Positions 26,801 through 37,804 of a DNA stretch of 64,000 nt are shown piece after piece. A model generated the notes under the pieces. That model was not told where the DNA came from, ran no database searches, and saw nothing but the letters and a program-made list of their open reading frames with translations. The stretch is taken from the NCBI GenBank assembly GCA_003660235.1, contig QGON01000069.1, forward strand, positions 62,001 to 126,000. The letters run 5' to 3'. The position numbers and the translations under genes are program-made. The DNA comes from a bacterium endosymbiont of Escarpia laminata (GTDB taxonomy: Bacteria; Pseudomonadota; Gammaproteobacteria; Chromatiales; Chromatiaceae). Numbering within the stretch: the first letter of the stretch is position 1; each line of letters starts with the position of its first letter.

Positions 26801-27472
26801 ATGGCGGGAGAGAGAATCATTGTCGACGGTGCGCGGTTTGTCGTCGCTGCATCACAGTGGATTCTGGATACCATTGAAACCGTGTTACAGCATAGCGAAC
26901 GTTGTCATCTGATGCTGGCAGGGGGTGGAACACCGATGCCGGTTTATCGAAAACTCTCTCAGCAGGAGATTCCCTGGGAGAGGATGACAATCTTCTTTGG
27001 CGATGAACGCTGTGTGCCCCCAACCCATGAGGCCAGTAACTATCGTGCGGCGGTTGAGGCACTCTTTCCCCGTGGTCTGCCGGATGATCTGATACTGCAT
27101 CGCATGCATGGTGAGGATGATCCTGAAACCGCTGCCGAGGCATACGAGGCGATTCTGCCGGAACAGATCGACATCCTGCTGTTGGGCTTGGGGGAGGATG
27201 GACATACGGCCTCTCTGTTCCCCGATTCGGATGCGCTGGAAGAGTGGCAGCGACGGATCATTCCGGTGGTCGGCAGTAAACCGCCACCGCAACGCTTGAC
27301 CATTACCCCTGCCGTTGTCAGGTCGGCGATACATACCCTGATGATGGTGGAGGGTGATGGTAAAGCCGATGCGGTGCGGCGGGCTCTTGAAGTTGGTGAT
27401 GTACCGGCTACCCTGGCCAGCGAAGCTACCTGGTTGCTGGATAGGGCTGCTGCATTGGCTCTCTCTGAATAA
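26801..27472 (+). CDS. pgl: 6-phosphogluconolactonase
   Basis: A 223-residue DevB-type lactonase that hydrolyses 6-phosphogluconolactone made by Zwf. Typical segments are LAGGGTPMPVYRKL, FFGDERCVPP, ASNYRAA, LGLGEDGHTASLFP and RLTITPAVV. There is no gap to zwf. Gnd or Edd/Eda are not nearby. Confidence 0.95.
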   Translation: MAGERIIVDGARFVVAASQWILDTIETVLQHSERCHLMLAGGGTPMPVYRKLSQQEIPWERMTIFFGDERCVPPTHEASNYRAAVEALFPRGLPDDLILHRMHGEDDPETAAEAYEAILPEQIDILLLGLGEDGHTASLFPDSDALEEWQRRIIPVVGSKPPPQRLTITPAVVRSAIHTLMMVEGDGKADAVRRALEVGDVPATLASEATWLLDRAAALALSE

Positions 27473-27621
27473 GGGGCTGACAACACGCCTCTATTCCATT
27501 GTAAAAAAGGAAGCGTGCCTAGGCCCGATCAAGCGTAGCAGATAGGGCAACATCAAGTGCCGAAGCAGAAGTGATTGCCGGTTCCGCTGTGCTCGAACCG
27601 GCCTACTTTAGCGGCGAAGTA

Positions 27622-28044
27622 TCAATAAAGGACAATGCTTCCATCGGCCTGGTATTGGATGTAAGCGAGGTTGCTCTGCAGGCCCAGATGATCTCCACTG
27701 TTACGGAACCTGCTCAAAACAATGTCGCTGCTGCCGAGATCGCCTTGTGCGCCATCCACCTCGATGAAGACGATACAGCCCTCTCCCCAGTTCTCTGCAT
27801 CGTTACAGGTTTCCCCGTTTCCTGATGCACAGACAGTGACAGGAAGCCCACGGCGAATCGCTTCCTGATGTGCGAACTGAAGGTGGTCTGTTATGGAACC
27901 GGCCTCTTTGGCCGTGGTTTCGTTTTCGTTCAGCTGACTAAAAGCCGGGACACCGGCAACGATCAAAAAAAGAAATACTGCCGCTGCCATCAGCAGCATT
28001 GTAGATCCTGTGCCATTACATCGACTGATTCTACCAATACTCAT
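27622..28044 (-). CDS. Degenerate GspH/FimT-like pseudopilin
   Basis: A 140-residue protein. The region HLQFAHQEAIRRGLPVTVCASGNGETCND, a Trp-Gly turn and VFIEVDG matches the GspH/FimT domain of minor pilins. The N-terminus does not: instead of a prepilin site with Glu at +5, it reads GTGSTMLLMAAAV with no Glu, and the C-terminal strand stops early after DGSIVLY. It may be a decaying or specialised minor pilin. It is isolated; no other pilus genes are present. Confidence 0.5.
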   Translation of the reverse strand: MSIGRISRCNGTGSTMLLMAAAVFLFLIVAGVPAFSQLNENETTAKEAGSITDHLQFAHQEAIRRGLPVTVCASGNGETCNDAENWGEGCIVFIEVDGAQGDLGSSDIVLSRFRNSGDHLGLQSNLAYIQYQADGSIVLY

Positions 28045-28386
28045 TACGTTACTGACTCCATAACTGATCTTGTTTCACATTATCGGAAAGTCGTGCGATT
28101 TCTTCATGCGAAAATGGAATCTAGTTCACTGAATGACAGGGATTAACCCCAAAAACCCTAATCTGAGTAATAGAAATCCCAACTTGGGGAACGGTTTTCC
28201 GATTCCACACCAGTGACTGTTTTGTTGTTGGCAGATATCTATCTGCACCATTCTGAAAAGCGGGGGCTGGAGCAAAAGTTTGAGAGGGTGGGGGGATTAC
28301 CGCTGCGCCGGTATGAATTGTGGTATATGCTAAGATTTATTATCCCACCGCCCGTTATTACGCATTAAATATGGACATCAATTAAG
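28045..28386. other. 342-bp intergenic region
   Basis: No gene is seen. TATGCTAAGAT near 28325-28335 could hold a -10 element for the efflux operon. Nothing else stands out. Confidence 0.3.
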
Positions 28387-29529
28387 ATGAAGAAAGAGAT
28401 GCTGCGTTTGCCCATAATTTTCCTTACTACAGTTGTGTTGGTCTCTCTGTCAGGCTGTGCGCAGAAGGAAGCCCCACCGGCAGAGGTAACCGCACGGCCG
28501 GTCAAGTCAATGTTAGTAGCAGCACCGGCGCAGGGGGGGGTACGAAACTTTCCCGGGCGGATCGATGCGGCACACAAGGCGGAACTTTCGTTTCGGGTGC
28601 CTGGAAAAGTGATTAAGCTGGAGGTCGCAGAGGGCGAGCGGGTCAAGAAGGGGCAGCTGTTGGCGAAACTCGATGCCACGGACTACCAAGTGGTCGTGAA
28701 GGACCGTCAGGCGACTTACGAGAATTCCAAAAAAGATTTCAACCGAGCCAAGGAGTTGGTGGATAAGGGCCATATCTCCCGGCGTGATTACGACAAACTC
28801 GAAGCCTCATTCAAAAGCGCCTCCGCCACTCTGGAAAAGGCGCGCCTGGATCTTCGTTACACTCAGTTGAAGGCACCTTTTGATGGCAGCGTCGCCAGGC
28901 GTTACATACAACAGTTCGAGGAGGTGCAGGCCAAGCAAACGGTCTTTTCCTTGATGGATAACTCGTTACTGGAGGTCAAGTTTGATGTGCCGGAAAACCT
29001 GATCTTGCGGCTCTCCCCGGCAAAAACAGATGAAGATAGAGGTGGCGGCGTGTCTGTCTGGGCCGCTTTCGATACGGTGCCGGATAAACGCTTCGATCTG
29101 GTATTTAAGGAGATCGCTACCAAAGCAGATGCCAAAACCCAGACTTTTCAGGTGACCTATACCATGCCGGCACCGACCGGACTGGTCGTATTGCCGGGCA
29201 TGACGGCCAGCGTCACTGCAGATCTCACCAAGGCGCTGGAAGAGAGGGTGGTCCACTTCGTGCCCGTCAATGCGGTTTCCGCTAATGGCAATCTCGACTC
29301 CCGGGTCTGGGTTGTGGATGAAGCCTCGATGACGGTTACAGCGCGAAGGGTATCGCTGGGACGCATGAGGGGTGCCGAGATCGAGGTGACAGATGGGATA
29401 GAGCCGGGATTACGGATCGTTACCGCAGGTTCAGCCTATCTTGCCGAAAACATGAAAGTAACGCTGATGAAACAGACCGAACAGGCTGAGCCCAGGGCGG
29501 AGGATATTCCCGTCATGGACAAACAGTAG
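28387..29529 (+). CDS. RND efflux membrane-fusion lipoprotein (HlyD/AcrA family)
   Basis: A 380-residue periplasmic adaptor. A lipoprotein signal ends in LSGC24. The barrel-sandwich segment (FRVPGKVIKLEVAEGERVKKGQLLAKLD), an alpha-hairpin coiled coil (about 100-155) and beta-barrel parts follow. It would link the downstream RND pump to an outer-membrane channel. It lies 32 bp upstream of the pump gene, forming a two-gene operon; no TolC-type gene is adjacent. The substrate is unknown. Confidence 0.9.
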   Translation: MKKEMLRLPIIFLTTVVLVSLSGCAQKEAPPAEVTARPVKSMLVAAPAQGGVRNFPGRIDAAHKAELSFRVPGKVIKLEVAEGERVKKGQLLAKLDATDYQVVVKDRQATYENSKKDFNRAKELVDKGHISRRDYDKLEASFKSASATLEKARLDLRYTQLKAPFDGSVARRYIQQFEEVQAKQTVFSLMDNSLLEVKFDVPENLILRLSPAKTDEDRGGGVSVWAAFDTVPDKRFDLVFKEIATKADAKTQTFQVTYTMPAPTGLVVLPGMTASVTADLTKALEERVVHFVPVNAVSANGNLDSRVWVVDEASMTVTARRVSLGRMRGAEIEVTDGIEPGLRIVTAGSAYLAENMKVTLMKQTEQAEPRAEDIPVMDKQ

Positions 29530-29561
29530 CAACGGCCCGACGGATTGACAGGAATCAGCTA

Positions 29562-32500
29562 ATGAACATCGGTGAATATTCGATAGAGAAGAAAGTCATC
29601 TCCTGGCTGCTGGTCATCATCATGGTGGCAGGTGGATTCTACGGCTTCGAGAAGATGGGTAAACTGGAAGATCCCAACTTCACCATCAAACAGGCAAAGA
29701 TCATCACTTTCTATCCCGGCGCCACCGCTCAGGAGGTGCAGGATGAGGTGACCTACCATATTGAGGAGGCGCTTCAGCTGATGGGACAGCTGAAGCGTAT
29801 CAAGATGTCGATTGCGCGCCCGGGCATGTCCGATCTCAATATCGAGTTTAAGGACGAGTACAAGGCGAAAGATTTTCCCGACATCTATGACGAGTTGCGG
29901 CGCAAGATCGCTGACATGAAACACAAGCTGCCGCCGGGAGTGCAGGGGCCGATCATCATCGATGACTTTGGTGATGTCTATGGTATCTACCTTGCCTTGC
30001 AGGGGGAGGGCTACACCTATCGCGATCTCAAGGACGTGGCGGACGAGCTCAAGAAACAGCTGGTGTTGGTGGATGGGGTCAAGAAGATCGTCATCGGTGG
30101 TGAGCAGCCGGAAGTGGTTTATGTGGAGATCTCCCGCACCCGTATGGGCGAACTGGGTATCTCCCTGGAACAGATTGGCAATGTCCTGCAGTCCCAGAAT
30201 GTGGTCGAGGATGCGGGCAAAGTGCGGGTGGGGCCAGACTATATCCGCATCCATCCGACGGGTGAGTTTGACTCAGTGCAGGCGATCGGCGATCTGCTCA
30301 TCAGCTCGGACAGCAGGAAACTGATCTACCTGAAGGATATCGCCACCATCCATCGCGCTTATGAGGAGGTGCCTGGTAAGTTGATTTACTTCAACGGCAA
30401 GCCGGCACTTACCATGGGTATCTCCATGCGCAGCGGCGAAAATGTCGTTGCAGTGGGCGAGGCGCTGGTACAGCGCTTCCATGAGCTGCAGTCGATTATT
30501 CCTGTCGGCATGGATCTGAACATAATTTATGATCAGCCAACCGAAGTAAACAAGTCCGTCAACAGTTTCATCGTCAGTGTGGGGCAGGCAATCGGCATAG
30601 TGATCGCGGTCCTGCTGCTTTTCATGGGGGTGACATCCGGGCTGATAATCGGTGCAGTGCTTCTGATCACCGTAGCAGGCACGCTGCTTGTGATGGAGCT
30701 GTACGGCATTGAACTGCAGAGAATCTCACTGGGCGCACTGGTTATCGCGCTGGGTATGTTGGTGGACAACGCTATTGTGGTGGCGGAAGGCATGCTGGTT
30801 CGCATTCAGTCGGGAATGCCGGCTACCCAGGCGGCAAAAGAAGCGGTGGGAAAGACTATCTGGGCGCTGCTGGGCGGCACGATTATCGGTATTCTTGCAT
30901 TTTCCGCGATAGGTCTCTCCAGCGATAATACCGGTGAGTTTGCCAGCTCACTCTTCTACGTGATTCTGATCTCCCTGACACTCTCCTGGGTTACGGCAAT
31001 CAGTACGACGCCGCTCTTGTGCGCGCTTTTCATGCGTCCGAAAAAAGGTGGAGATGGAGCTGCGGACAATCCCTATGATAAAGGTTTCTTCAAACTCTTC
31101 AGAACTCTTCTGAAAGCGGTTATCAAGGCGCGCTGGCTGGCGATTATTGTTGTGATCGGCTTATTTGTGAGTGCCGTGCTGGGATTCGGCTATATCAAAA
31201 ATGCCTTTTTCCCCAGCGCCAATACGCCGATGTTTTTTGTCGATGTCTGGGAACCCGAGGGAACCGATATTCGGGAGACTCGCGATGATGCGCTGAAGAT
31301 TGCTGAATTTCTTCGCGCTCAAGCGGGTGTGGTCAAGACAACCACGCTGGTGGGCGGGGGGGATGCCCGGTTTGCGTTGACTTACGAGCCCAAAGAGGCG
31401 AGTCCAGCCTATGCCCAGATCATCGTGCAGACAGAAGAACTGGAACAGATCTCCCAAGTCTGGCCGGCCGTCGCGGCCTATATGCGCGGCAATTTTCCCG
31501 AGCTCGATCCCATTATCAAACCTTTCCGCATCGGTCCAGGCCGTGACGGTAAGATCGAGGCGCGTTTCCACGGACCGGATGCGGCAGTCCTGCGTGACCT
31601 GGCCGAACAGGCTAAGGCGATCATGCGGCAGGACCCGGAGGCCAAAGAGATCAACGACGATTGGCGCCAGCCGGTGGAACTCATCCGCCCGCTATTCAAT
31701 GAAAAGGTGGGACGGCAGTTGGGCATCACCCGTCATGACCTTGCTATTGCACTAAAGTCTGCGTTTGAAGGCAAAGATGTTGGTCTCTACCGGGACGGTA
31801 TCCGGATGTTGCCGATCAAGCTTCGGCCTCCGGCCGATGAACGTGAGGATGTGGCCAATATTCAGGACATTCAGGTTTGGAGTCCTGCGTTGCAGAAGGC
31901 GGTGCCTGTGGCGCAGGTAGTGAGTGGTTTCGAGACGGTTTTTGAGAACACGGTGATTCGAGGACGTAATCGGATTCAGACCATCATCGCAGCCTGTAAC
32001 CCAACGGGTGAATTGGCGACACCGCTGTTCAACCGCCTGCGGGTGCAGATCGAGGCAATTGAATTACCGCCGGGTTATGAACTCTCATGGGGCGGCGAAT
32101 ATGAAGACTCCGCCAACGCCCAGGCAGGTCTGTCCCGTGTACTGCCGGCGGGTTTCATTATGATGATCCTGGTCAGTATCCTGCTGTTTGCCAAGGTGCG
32201 TCAGCCGTTGATTATCTGGTTGACCGTACCTCTGGCCATTGTCGGCATCACAGCCGGACTGCTTGGCTTCGATGGTGCCTTTGACTTTATGTCTCTGCTC
32301 GGCGCATTGAGTCTCATCGGTCTGCTGATTAAAAATGCCATTGTATTGATCGATGAGATCGACCAGCAGATCGATGATGGCAAAGAGCATTTGACGGCAA
32401 TTCTGGACGCCACGGTAAGCCGGTTGCGCCCGGTATTGATGGCAGCCGCCACCACCATTCTGGGATTGATTCCGCTGCTCTCTGATGTCTTCTTCGTCAA

Positions 32501-32612
32501 CATGTCGATTACCATCATGGCGGGATTGGGTTTTGCGACGCTGCTGACACTGCTCTTTGTCCCGGTTCTGTACGCGGTTTTCTTCCGGGTGCCTTATTCC
32601 AAGGATGCCTGA
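29562..32612 (+). CDS. RND family efflux permease
   Basis: A 1016-residue proton-driven inner-membrane pump of the AcrB superfamily, with an N-terminal helix, a large porter loop, five to six helices at about 330-520, a second loop and C-terminal helices from about 850. ALVIALGMLVDNAIVVAEGM in helix 4 contains the Asp residue of proton relay seen in RND pumps. Length and layout fit the hydrophobe/amphiphile exporter class rather than heavy-metal CusA. It is transcribed with the adaptor. A stem-loop plus T-run follows. Confidence 0.92.
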   Translation: MNIGEYSIEKKVISWLLVIIMVAGGFYGFEKMGKLEDPNFTIKQAKIITFYPGATAQEVQDEVTYHIEEALQLMGQLKRIKMSIARPGMSDLNIEFKDEYKAKDFPDIYDELRRKIADMKHKLPPGVQGPIIIDDFGDVYGIYLALQGEGYTYRDLKDVADELKKQLVLVDGVKKIVIGGEQPEVVYVEISRTRMGELGISLEQIGNVLQSQNVVEDAGKVRVGPDYIRIHPTGEFDSVQAIGDLLISSDSRKLIYLKDIATIHRAYEEVPGKLIYFNGKPALTMGISMRSGENVVAVGEALVQRFHELQSIIPVGMDLNIIYDQPTEVNKSVNSFIVSVGQAIGIVIAVLLLFMGVTSGLIIGAVLLITVAGTLLVMELYGIELQRISLGALVIALGMLVDNAIVVAEGMLVRIQSGMPATQAAKEAVGKTIWALLGGTIIGILAFSAIGLSSDNTGEFASSLFYVILISLTLSWVTAISTTPLLCALFMRPKKGGDGAADNPYDKGFFKLFRTLLKAVIKARWLAIIVVIGLFVSAVLGFGYIKNAFFPSANTPMFFVDVWEPEGTDIRETRDDALKIAEFLRAQAGVVKTTTLVGGGDARFALTYEPKEASPAYAQIIVQTEELEQISQVWPAVAAYMRGNFPELDPIIKPFRIGPGRDGKIEARFHGPDAAVLRDLAEQAKAIMRQDPEAKEINDDWRQPVELIRPLFNEKVGRQLGITRHDLAIALKSAFEGKDVGLYRDGIRMLPIKLRPPADEREDVANIQDIQVWSPALQKAVPVAQVVSGFETVFENTVIRGRNRIQTIIAACNPTGELATPLFNRLRVQIEAIELPPGYELSWGGEYEDSANAQAGLSRVLPAGFIMMILVSILLFAKVRQPLIIWLTVPLAIVGITAGLLGFDGAFDFMSLLGALSLIGLLIKNAIVLIDEIDQQIDDGKEHLTAILDATVSRLRPVLMAAATTILGLIPLLSDVFFVNMSITIMAGLGFATLLTLLFVPVLYAVFFRVPYSKDA

Positions 32613-32626
32613 AACGCACTGATTGT

Positions 32627-32664
32627 CCGCTGCGGACCGGCTTGCAACCGCAGCGGCATTTTTT
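32627..32664 (+). terminator. Intrinsic terminator after the RND operon
   Basis: A perfect 9-bp stem (CCGCTGCGG at 32627-32635, CCGCAGCGG at 32648-32656) with a 12-nt loop, followed by CA and a run of six T. It starts 14 bp after the permease stop. Confidence 0.85.
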
Positions 32665-32792
32665 CTGCTATATCGTTTCCGGTGCTTTTTGTTTCAGCGC
32701 TCAAATCCGTGCTAGTGGCAGGGTATCTACCAGCCATCAGGGATGAGCGCTGATCTATACTTCCTTGCATAACTCCAAAGGAGGAGATGAGC

Positions 32793-33158
32793 ATGTCGGA
32801 TATACTGCAGCACATACGTAGCCCTGCCTCGATTCAGAATGACCCGGATGGCAACCTGCTGGAATTGGCTCCCTGGTCAGAGGATGCGGCAGTTGTAAGA
32901 GCCCAGGAGCTGGGTATCGAAATGAGTAATGACCATTGGGATGTTGTCCTCTTCGTACGTGATTACTATCGCGGACGAGGGGAGAAGGCCAAGGCGAGGG
33001 AGATCACAAAGGCGTTGGTGGAGGAGTTTGCCGAAGATGGCGGGAAAAAATGGCTCTATCAACTGTTTCCCCGTGGACCGGTTACCCAGGCCAGCCATAT
33101 AGCCGGTATACAGGTGCCTGGAGGCACAAACGATTCATCCTTCGGCAGCACCCATTAG
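32793..33158 (+). CDS. DsrC/TusE-family protein lacking the C-terminal cysteines
   Basis: A 121-residue (or 123 from ATG 32787) protein of the DsrC/TusE/DsvC family. Seen are WSEDAAVVRAQELGIEMSNDHWDVVLFVRDYY and LYQLFPRGPVTQ. In DsrC and TusE the C-terminal arm carries one or two conserved Cys that transfer sulfur; here the arm reads TQASHIAGIQVPG and contains no Cys at all. It may therefore be a regulatory (RspA-type) member rather than a sulfur carrier; this is inference. The ATG at 32793 is preferred because GGAGG lies 8 nt upstream. Confidence 0.85.
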   Translation: MSDILQHIRSPASIQNDPDGNLLELAPWSEDAAVVRAQELGIEMSNDHWDVVLFVRDYYRGRGEKAKAREITKALVEEFAEDGGKKWLYQLFPRGPVTQASHIAGIQVPGGTNDSSFGSTH

Positions 33159-33162
33159 GTGG

Positions 33163-33537
33163 TCAGAAAACGCTGGTTTTCAGCATTACCAGGGTGCAGC
33201 CTTCCAGCCACTCGATGCCTGCTTTGTCCAGACGTGACATGAGGTCTTGGGATTCGGTGCCCGGATTGAAGATCACCCTGCCGGGCGCTGCATTGACGAT
33301 CTCATCGAACATGGGCGCCAGGCGCTGTGGCCCGACATAGAGGGTCAGGGTGTCGATGGTTTTTGAGATCTTGCCTAATGATGGAAATACCTGCAGGTCT
33401 TCGACGCTCTCCAGCTTCGGGTGTACAGGTGTGACTTCATAGCCGAGTTCGTTCAGCAGTTTAATCGCCTGATTGGCGTAACGGTGCGGTTTGGCGCTGG
33501 CGCCAAGCACCGCGACATGGTGTTCTGACGGCTTCAT
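33163..33537 (-). CDS. CoA-binding domain protein (YccU-like)
   Basis: A 124-residue single-domain Rossmann-fold protein. [21 protein letters not shown] and NPGTESQDL match the CoA_binding_2 family. No catalytic partner domain is present and the cellular role is not established. It overlaps the stop of valS by 4 bp (ATGA on the minus strand), so it is probably translated from the valS transcript. Confidence 0.85.
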   Translation of the reverse strand: MKPSEHHVAVLGASAKPHRYANQAIKLLNELGYEVTPVHPKLESVEDLQVFPSLGKISKTIDTLTLYVGPQRLAPMFDEIVNAAPGRVIFNPGTESQDLMSRLDKAGIEWLEGCTLVMLKTSVF

Positions 33538-36362
33538 AACGCCTGAATCTTTTCTGCCTGCGCCTGCAAATCCTCAAGCGCCTTACGGGCGACCTCCATC
33601 TTGTCCTTCTCTTTCTGCACTACGGCCGCCGGTGCCTTGTCTACAAAGTTGGGGTTGGAGAGTTTTTTCCCAGTGCGTTCCACCTCCCCCTGCAGTTTGC
33701 CGATCTCTTTCTCCAGGCGTTTGATCTCTGCGTCTTTGTCGATCAGACCGGCAAGGGGGATCAGCACTTTCATCTCGCCCACCAGTGCAGTGGCGGACTC
33801 CGGCCCCGCCTCTCCCGCATGCAGGACTTCCACCGATTCTGTACGGGCAAGGAAATCGAGGTAACGCCGGTTGGAGGTGAGCCAGGTCAGATCCTGTTCG
33901 GTGGCGTTGGCCAACAGCACCGGAACCGGCTTGCCGGGGGCGATGTTCATCTCTCCCTTGATCTTGCGAATGCCGAGAATGAACTGCATGGTCCACTCCA
34001 TCTCGGCGACTGCACTCTCGTCGATCAGTGCTTGATCAGCCACCGGATAGCCCTGCAGCATGATGGTGTCACCCTGGGCGTCGGTCATTGGCGCGACCCT
34101 CTGCCAGATCTCTTCGGTGATGAAGGGCATGATCGGATGAGTGAGGCGAAGCAGGGCCTCCAGAACCTGAACCAAGGTGCGACGGGTACCGCGTTTGGCA
34201 GCGTCCGAGGAGGTATCGCTCGTCAATACCGGCTTACAGAGTTCCAGGTACCAGTCACAGTAGTTGTTCCAGGTGAACTCGTAGATCGCCTGGGCAGCGT
34301 GGTCGAAACGGTAGTTGTCGATCGATTGGGTCACCGCAGAAATGGTGGACTGCAGTTGGGTGGTGATCCAGCGGTCGGCGACTGAAAGTTCGACCTCCGA
34401 TGAACCTTTGCCGGTATCTTCGCCTTCGGTGTTCATCAATACGTAGCGGGTGGCGTTCCACAGCTTGTTGCAGAAGTTACGGTAGCCTTCGACCCGGCCC
34501 AGATCGAACTTGATGTCGCGGCCCCGGGAGGCCAATGCGGCAAAGGTGAAGCGCATGGCATCGGTGCCGAAACTGGGGATGCCGTCGGGGAAGTCCTTGC
34601 GGGTTGCCTGTTCGATCTTCTTCGCCAGCTGTGGCTGCATCATGCCGCTGGTGCGTTTCTCCACCAGTGGTTCCAGTTCGATGCCGTCGATCAGGTCGAT
34701 GGGGTCGAGTACGTTGCCCTTCGATTTCGACATCTTGTCGCCGCGGGAGTCGCGCACCAGACCGTGTACGTAGACCTCTTTGAAAGGCACATCGTCCATG
34801 AACTTGATGCCCATCATGATCATGCGGGCGACCCAGAAGAAGATGATGTCGAAGCCGGTGACCAGCACTGAGGTGGGGTAGAAAGTCTTCACCCGCTCGG
34901 TATCCTCGGGCCAGCCCAAGGTGGAGAAGGGCCAGAGGGCAGAGCTGAACCAGGTATCGAGCACATCCTCGTCCTGGCGCAACGGGTAGTCGTCCGCCAG
35001 ATTGTGCTGTTTGCGGACCTCTGTCTCCGAGCGAGCGACGTAGACATTGCCGGCATCATCGTACCAGGCAGGAATGCGGTGGCCCCACCAGATCTGGCGG
35101 CTGATGCACCAGTCCTGAATGTTGCGCATCCATTCGAAATAGGTGTTTTTCCAGTTGTCGGGCACGAATTTGATGTCGCCGTTCTCCACCGCCTCAATGG
35201 CTGGTTTTGCCAGTGGAGCTACCTTGACGTACCACTGGTCGGTGAGAAAGGGTTCGATAACCGCGTCGGAGCGGTCGCCTCGTGGCACCGTTAGCTTGTG
35301 GTCGACGATCTTTTCCAGCAGTCCCTGGGCCTTCAGGTCGGCAACGATCTGCTTGCGCGCGACATAGCGGTCCATGCCGATGTAGGCTGCCGGGATCAGG
35401 TTGTCCTCATCCTCATCCTCATCGTTGTCACGGATGGCAGCATCGACGGTGAAGATGTTGATCAGGCCGCCGTGGGGCTCTTCCGAGATGACCTTCTCAT
35501 CCCGGTGGCGCTGCCAGACCCCATAGTCGTTGAAGTCGTGGGCCGGTGTGATCTTCACGCAGCCGGTGCCGAACTCGGGATCGACATGCTCTTCGTCGGC
35601 GATGATCGGAATCTTGCGCCCGGTGAGAGGCAGCTCCAGCAGTTCGCCGATCATGTGTTTGTAGCGCTCGTCACTGGGATTGACCGCCACCGCGCAGTCG
35701 CCGAGCAGGGTCTCCGGCCGGGTGGTGGCGACGATCAGGTGGCCCTGGCCGTTGGAGAGGGGATAGCGCATGTGCCACATGTGGCCGTTCTCCTCCTCGG
35801 AGAGCACCTCCAGATCGGAGACGGCGGTGTGCAGCACCGGATCCCAGTTGACCAGACGTTTGCCACGGTAGATCAGGCCCTCTTCATAGAGGCGGACAAA
35901 GACCTCCTTCACCGCATCCGATAGCCCCTCATCCATGGTAAAGCGTTCGTGCTCCCAGTCGAGGGACGAACCCATGCGCCGCAACTGGCGGGTGATGGTG
36001 TTGCCGGAGTGCTCCTTCCAGTCCCAGATTCGCTCGATGAATTTTTCCCGCCCATAGTCGTGGCGGGTCTTGCCTTCGGCATTGATTAGCCGTTCCACGA
36101 CCATCTGGGTGGCGATGCCTGCATGATCAGAACCCGCCTGCCAGAGGGTGCGTTCCCCCTTCATGCGGTGGAAACGGGTCAGGGCATCCATGATGGTGTC
36201 CTGAAAGGCGTGACCCATGTGCAGTCTGCCGGTGACATTGGGTGGCGGGATCATGATGCAGTAGGCACCGCTCCCTTCGTCTTTGGGCGCAAAGTAGCCG
36301 CGCTCCTCCCAAGTCTGGTACCAGTGTTGTTCTATGGCGTGGGGATCGTAGGTCTTGTCCAT
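33534..36362 (-). CDS. valS: Valyl-tRNA synthetase
   Basis: A class I synthetase of 942 residues that charges tRNA-Val. The HIGH-type motif is [14 protein letters not shown], the KMSKS motif is DKMSKSKGN, the editing domain lies between them, and a C-terminal coiled coil ([27 protein letters not shown]) is present. I use the ATG at 36362 ([12 protein letters not shown]), the family N-terminus; a TTG at 36386 is possible. A run of acidic residues (NDEDEDEDN) sits in the editing region. Confidence 0.96.
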   Translation of the reverse strand: MDKTYDPHAIEQHWYQTWEERGYFAPKDEGSGAYCIMIPPPNVTGRLHMGHAFQDTIMDALTRFHRMKGERTLWQAGSDHAGIATQMVVERLINAEGKTRHDYGREKFIERIWDWKEHSGNTITRQLRRMGSSLDWEHERFTMDEGLSDAVKEVFVRLYEEGLIYRGKRLVNWDPVLHTAVSDLEVLSEEENGHMWHMRYPLSNGQGHLIVATTRPETLLGDCAVAVNPSDERYKHMIGELLELPLTGRKIPIIADEEHVDPEFGTGCVKITPAHDFNDYGVWQRHRDEKVISEEPHGGLINIFTVDAAIRDNDEDEDEDNLIPAAYIGMDRYVARKQIVADLKAQGLLEKIVDHKLTVPRGDRSDAVIEPFLTDQWYVKVAPLAKPAIEAVENGDIKFVPDNWKNTYFEWMRNIQDWCISRQIWWGHRIPAWYDDAGNVYVARSETEVRKQHNLADDYPLRQDEDVLDTWFSSALWPFSTLGWPEDTERVKTFYPTSVLVTGFDIIFFWVARMIMMGIKFMDDVPFKEVYVHGLVRDSRGDKMSKSKGNVLDPIDLIDGIELEPLVEKRTSGMMQPQLAKKIEQATRKDFPDGIPSFGTDAMRFTFAALASRGRDIKFDLGRVEGYRNFCNKLWNATRYVLMNTEGEDTGKGSSEVELSVADRWITTQLQSTISAVTQSIDNYRFDHAAQAIYEFTWNNYCDWYLELCKPVLTSDTSSDAAKRGTRRTLVQVLEALLRLTHPIMPFITEEIWQRVAPMTDAQGDTIMLQGYPVADQALIDESAVAEMEWTMQFILGIRKIKGEMNIAPGKPVPVLLANATEQDLTWLTSNRRYLDFLARTESVEVLHAGEAGPESATALVGEMKVLIPLAGLIDKDAEIKRLEKEIGKLQGEVERTGKKLSNPNFVDKAPAAVVQKEKDKMEVARKALEDLQAQAEKIQAL

Positions 36363-36583
36363 GGGTTTCGTGATGGTTGGTCGCAAAAGGCGCCTATTAT
36401 AACCGGATGGATCGGATAAGGTGGAGGATGGTTTTTCGCCGATTCCGCACAGCTGTGCGGAGAATCTGCCTTCAGTTATCGCTCTCGGGGCCGCTAGACA
36501 GGTATGGAACGGCTCGGTTTCGGAGATGGGTGTGTCGGAATGGGGGCTATCGAATGGAATTAATTGATGTGTATTTGTGAAAA

Positions 36584-37804
36584 ATGGACGCTTCTATAGA
36601 CATACTTGCGATAGATGACGACAAGATAAGTCGTAAAATTATTGGCCGCACTCTTGAAGCGGCAGGTATGGTGCCGAGATTCGCCGAAAATGGCGATGAG
36701 GGACTTGCTGAAGCCCTGCGTCATATTCCCGATATCGTCCTTCTCGATGTGGAGATGCCCGGCCTCAATGGTTATGAGGTCTGTGATCGTCTGCGCCACA
36801 CTGAAGCAACCAAACATGTCCCGGTTGTCTTCCTCTCCTCTCATAGCTCCCTGCGGGAAAGGATGCTGGGCTATGAAATGGGGGGGGATGACTATCTGGT
36901 AAAGCCTTTTGAGCCGGAAAACCTGATCGCCCGTATCAGGGTGCTGATCAAATACAGGGAAGAACAGCAAGAGTTGCGGGCGCAATACGAGCTGGCGCAT
37001 AAAACCGCCTTTACCGCGATGACCGGGACCAGTGACCTGGGCATGGCTGTGCAGTTTGTGGAGAAGAGTTACGCTCACAAAACCTACGAGGAGCTGGCAG
37101 ATGAGCTTTTCGGAATCATGGAGCATCTGCAACTGGAGTGTTGCCTGATGATCATGGATGAAAATACGCCTCTTTGGTTCTCATCGAAGGGCGGCATCAG
37201 TCCGTTGGAAAAGGAACTGATCGAGATGGCCGATAAGGGTATGCGTTTTTTTGATTTTGGAGCCAATACCATCGTCAACTACCCCACGCTCAGTCTGTTG
37301 GTAAAAAACATGCCGCTCGATGATCCTGAACGTTATGGGCAAATCAAGGATCTCCTGCCGGTAATACTTTCTGCGGCGAATGCGAAAAACAGCACCATTA
37401 GTGTTGAAATGGCCCTGCTGGGGCAGAGCCGTGATCTGTTGAGGGCCTTTGGCCAGATCCGGACAAAGCTCTACTATCTTGCCCGGGGTATGTTGGACAA
37501 GCAGGAAGAGAGTGGTGGACTGCTGCGGGAGATGGCGCAGCATATCAACTACGATCTGTTGCGCATGGGTCTAGAGGAAGATCAGGAGGATTATCTACTG
37601 ATGCGAATCGACACTGCGATCGATGAGGCGATGGAACGTATCGACTCAGGTGAGACCATCTACTACACGCTGTCAAATGTGCTGTCGAGCATTAAAGGGG
37701 TTATGCAGAACCAGGAGCATATCGTGGAGGCGTTTGCCATGAGCCAGGCAGTGGATAGTGATGCAGATAAGAAAAATTATGAAGGGGATATCGAGCTCTT
37801 TTAA
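36584..37804 (+). CDS. Response regulator with an unassigned output region
   Basis: A 406-residue protein. Residues 6-125 form a CheY-like receiver with acidic pocket D11-D13, phospho-acceptor D55, S85/S86 and K107, all intact. The remaining 280 residues contain no DNA-binding, GGDEF, EAL or HD-GYP motif. Part of them (about 155-265) could form a GAF-like sensor fold and about 280-390 is helical; I do not recognise the family. No histidine kinase is adjacent, so this is an orphan regulator. Confidence 0.75.
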   Translation: MDASIDILAIDDDKISRKIIGRTLEAAGMVPRFAENGDEGLAEALRHIPDIVLLDVEMPGLNGYEVCDRLRHTEATKHVPVVFLSSHSSLRERMLGYEMGGDDYLVKPFEPENLIARIRVLIKYREEQQELRAQYELAHKTAFTAMTGTSDLGMAVQFVEKSYAHKTYEELADELFGIMEHLQLECCLMIMDENTPLWFSSKGGISPLEKELIEMADKGMRFFDFGANTIVNYPTLSLLVKNMPLDDPERYGQIKDLLPVILSAANAKNSTISVEMALLGQSRDLLRAFGQIRTKLYYLARGMLDKQEESGGLLREMAQHINYDLLRMGLEEDQEDYLLMRIDTAIDEAMERIDSGETIYYTLSNVLSSIKGVMQNQEHIVEAFAMSQAVDSDADKKNYEGDIELF

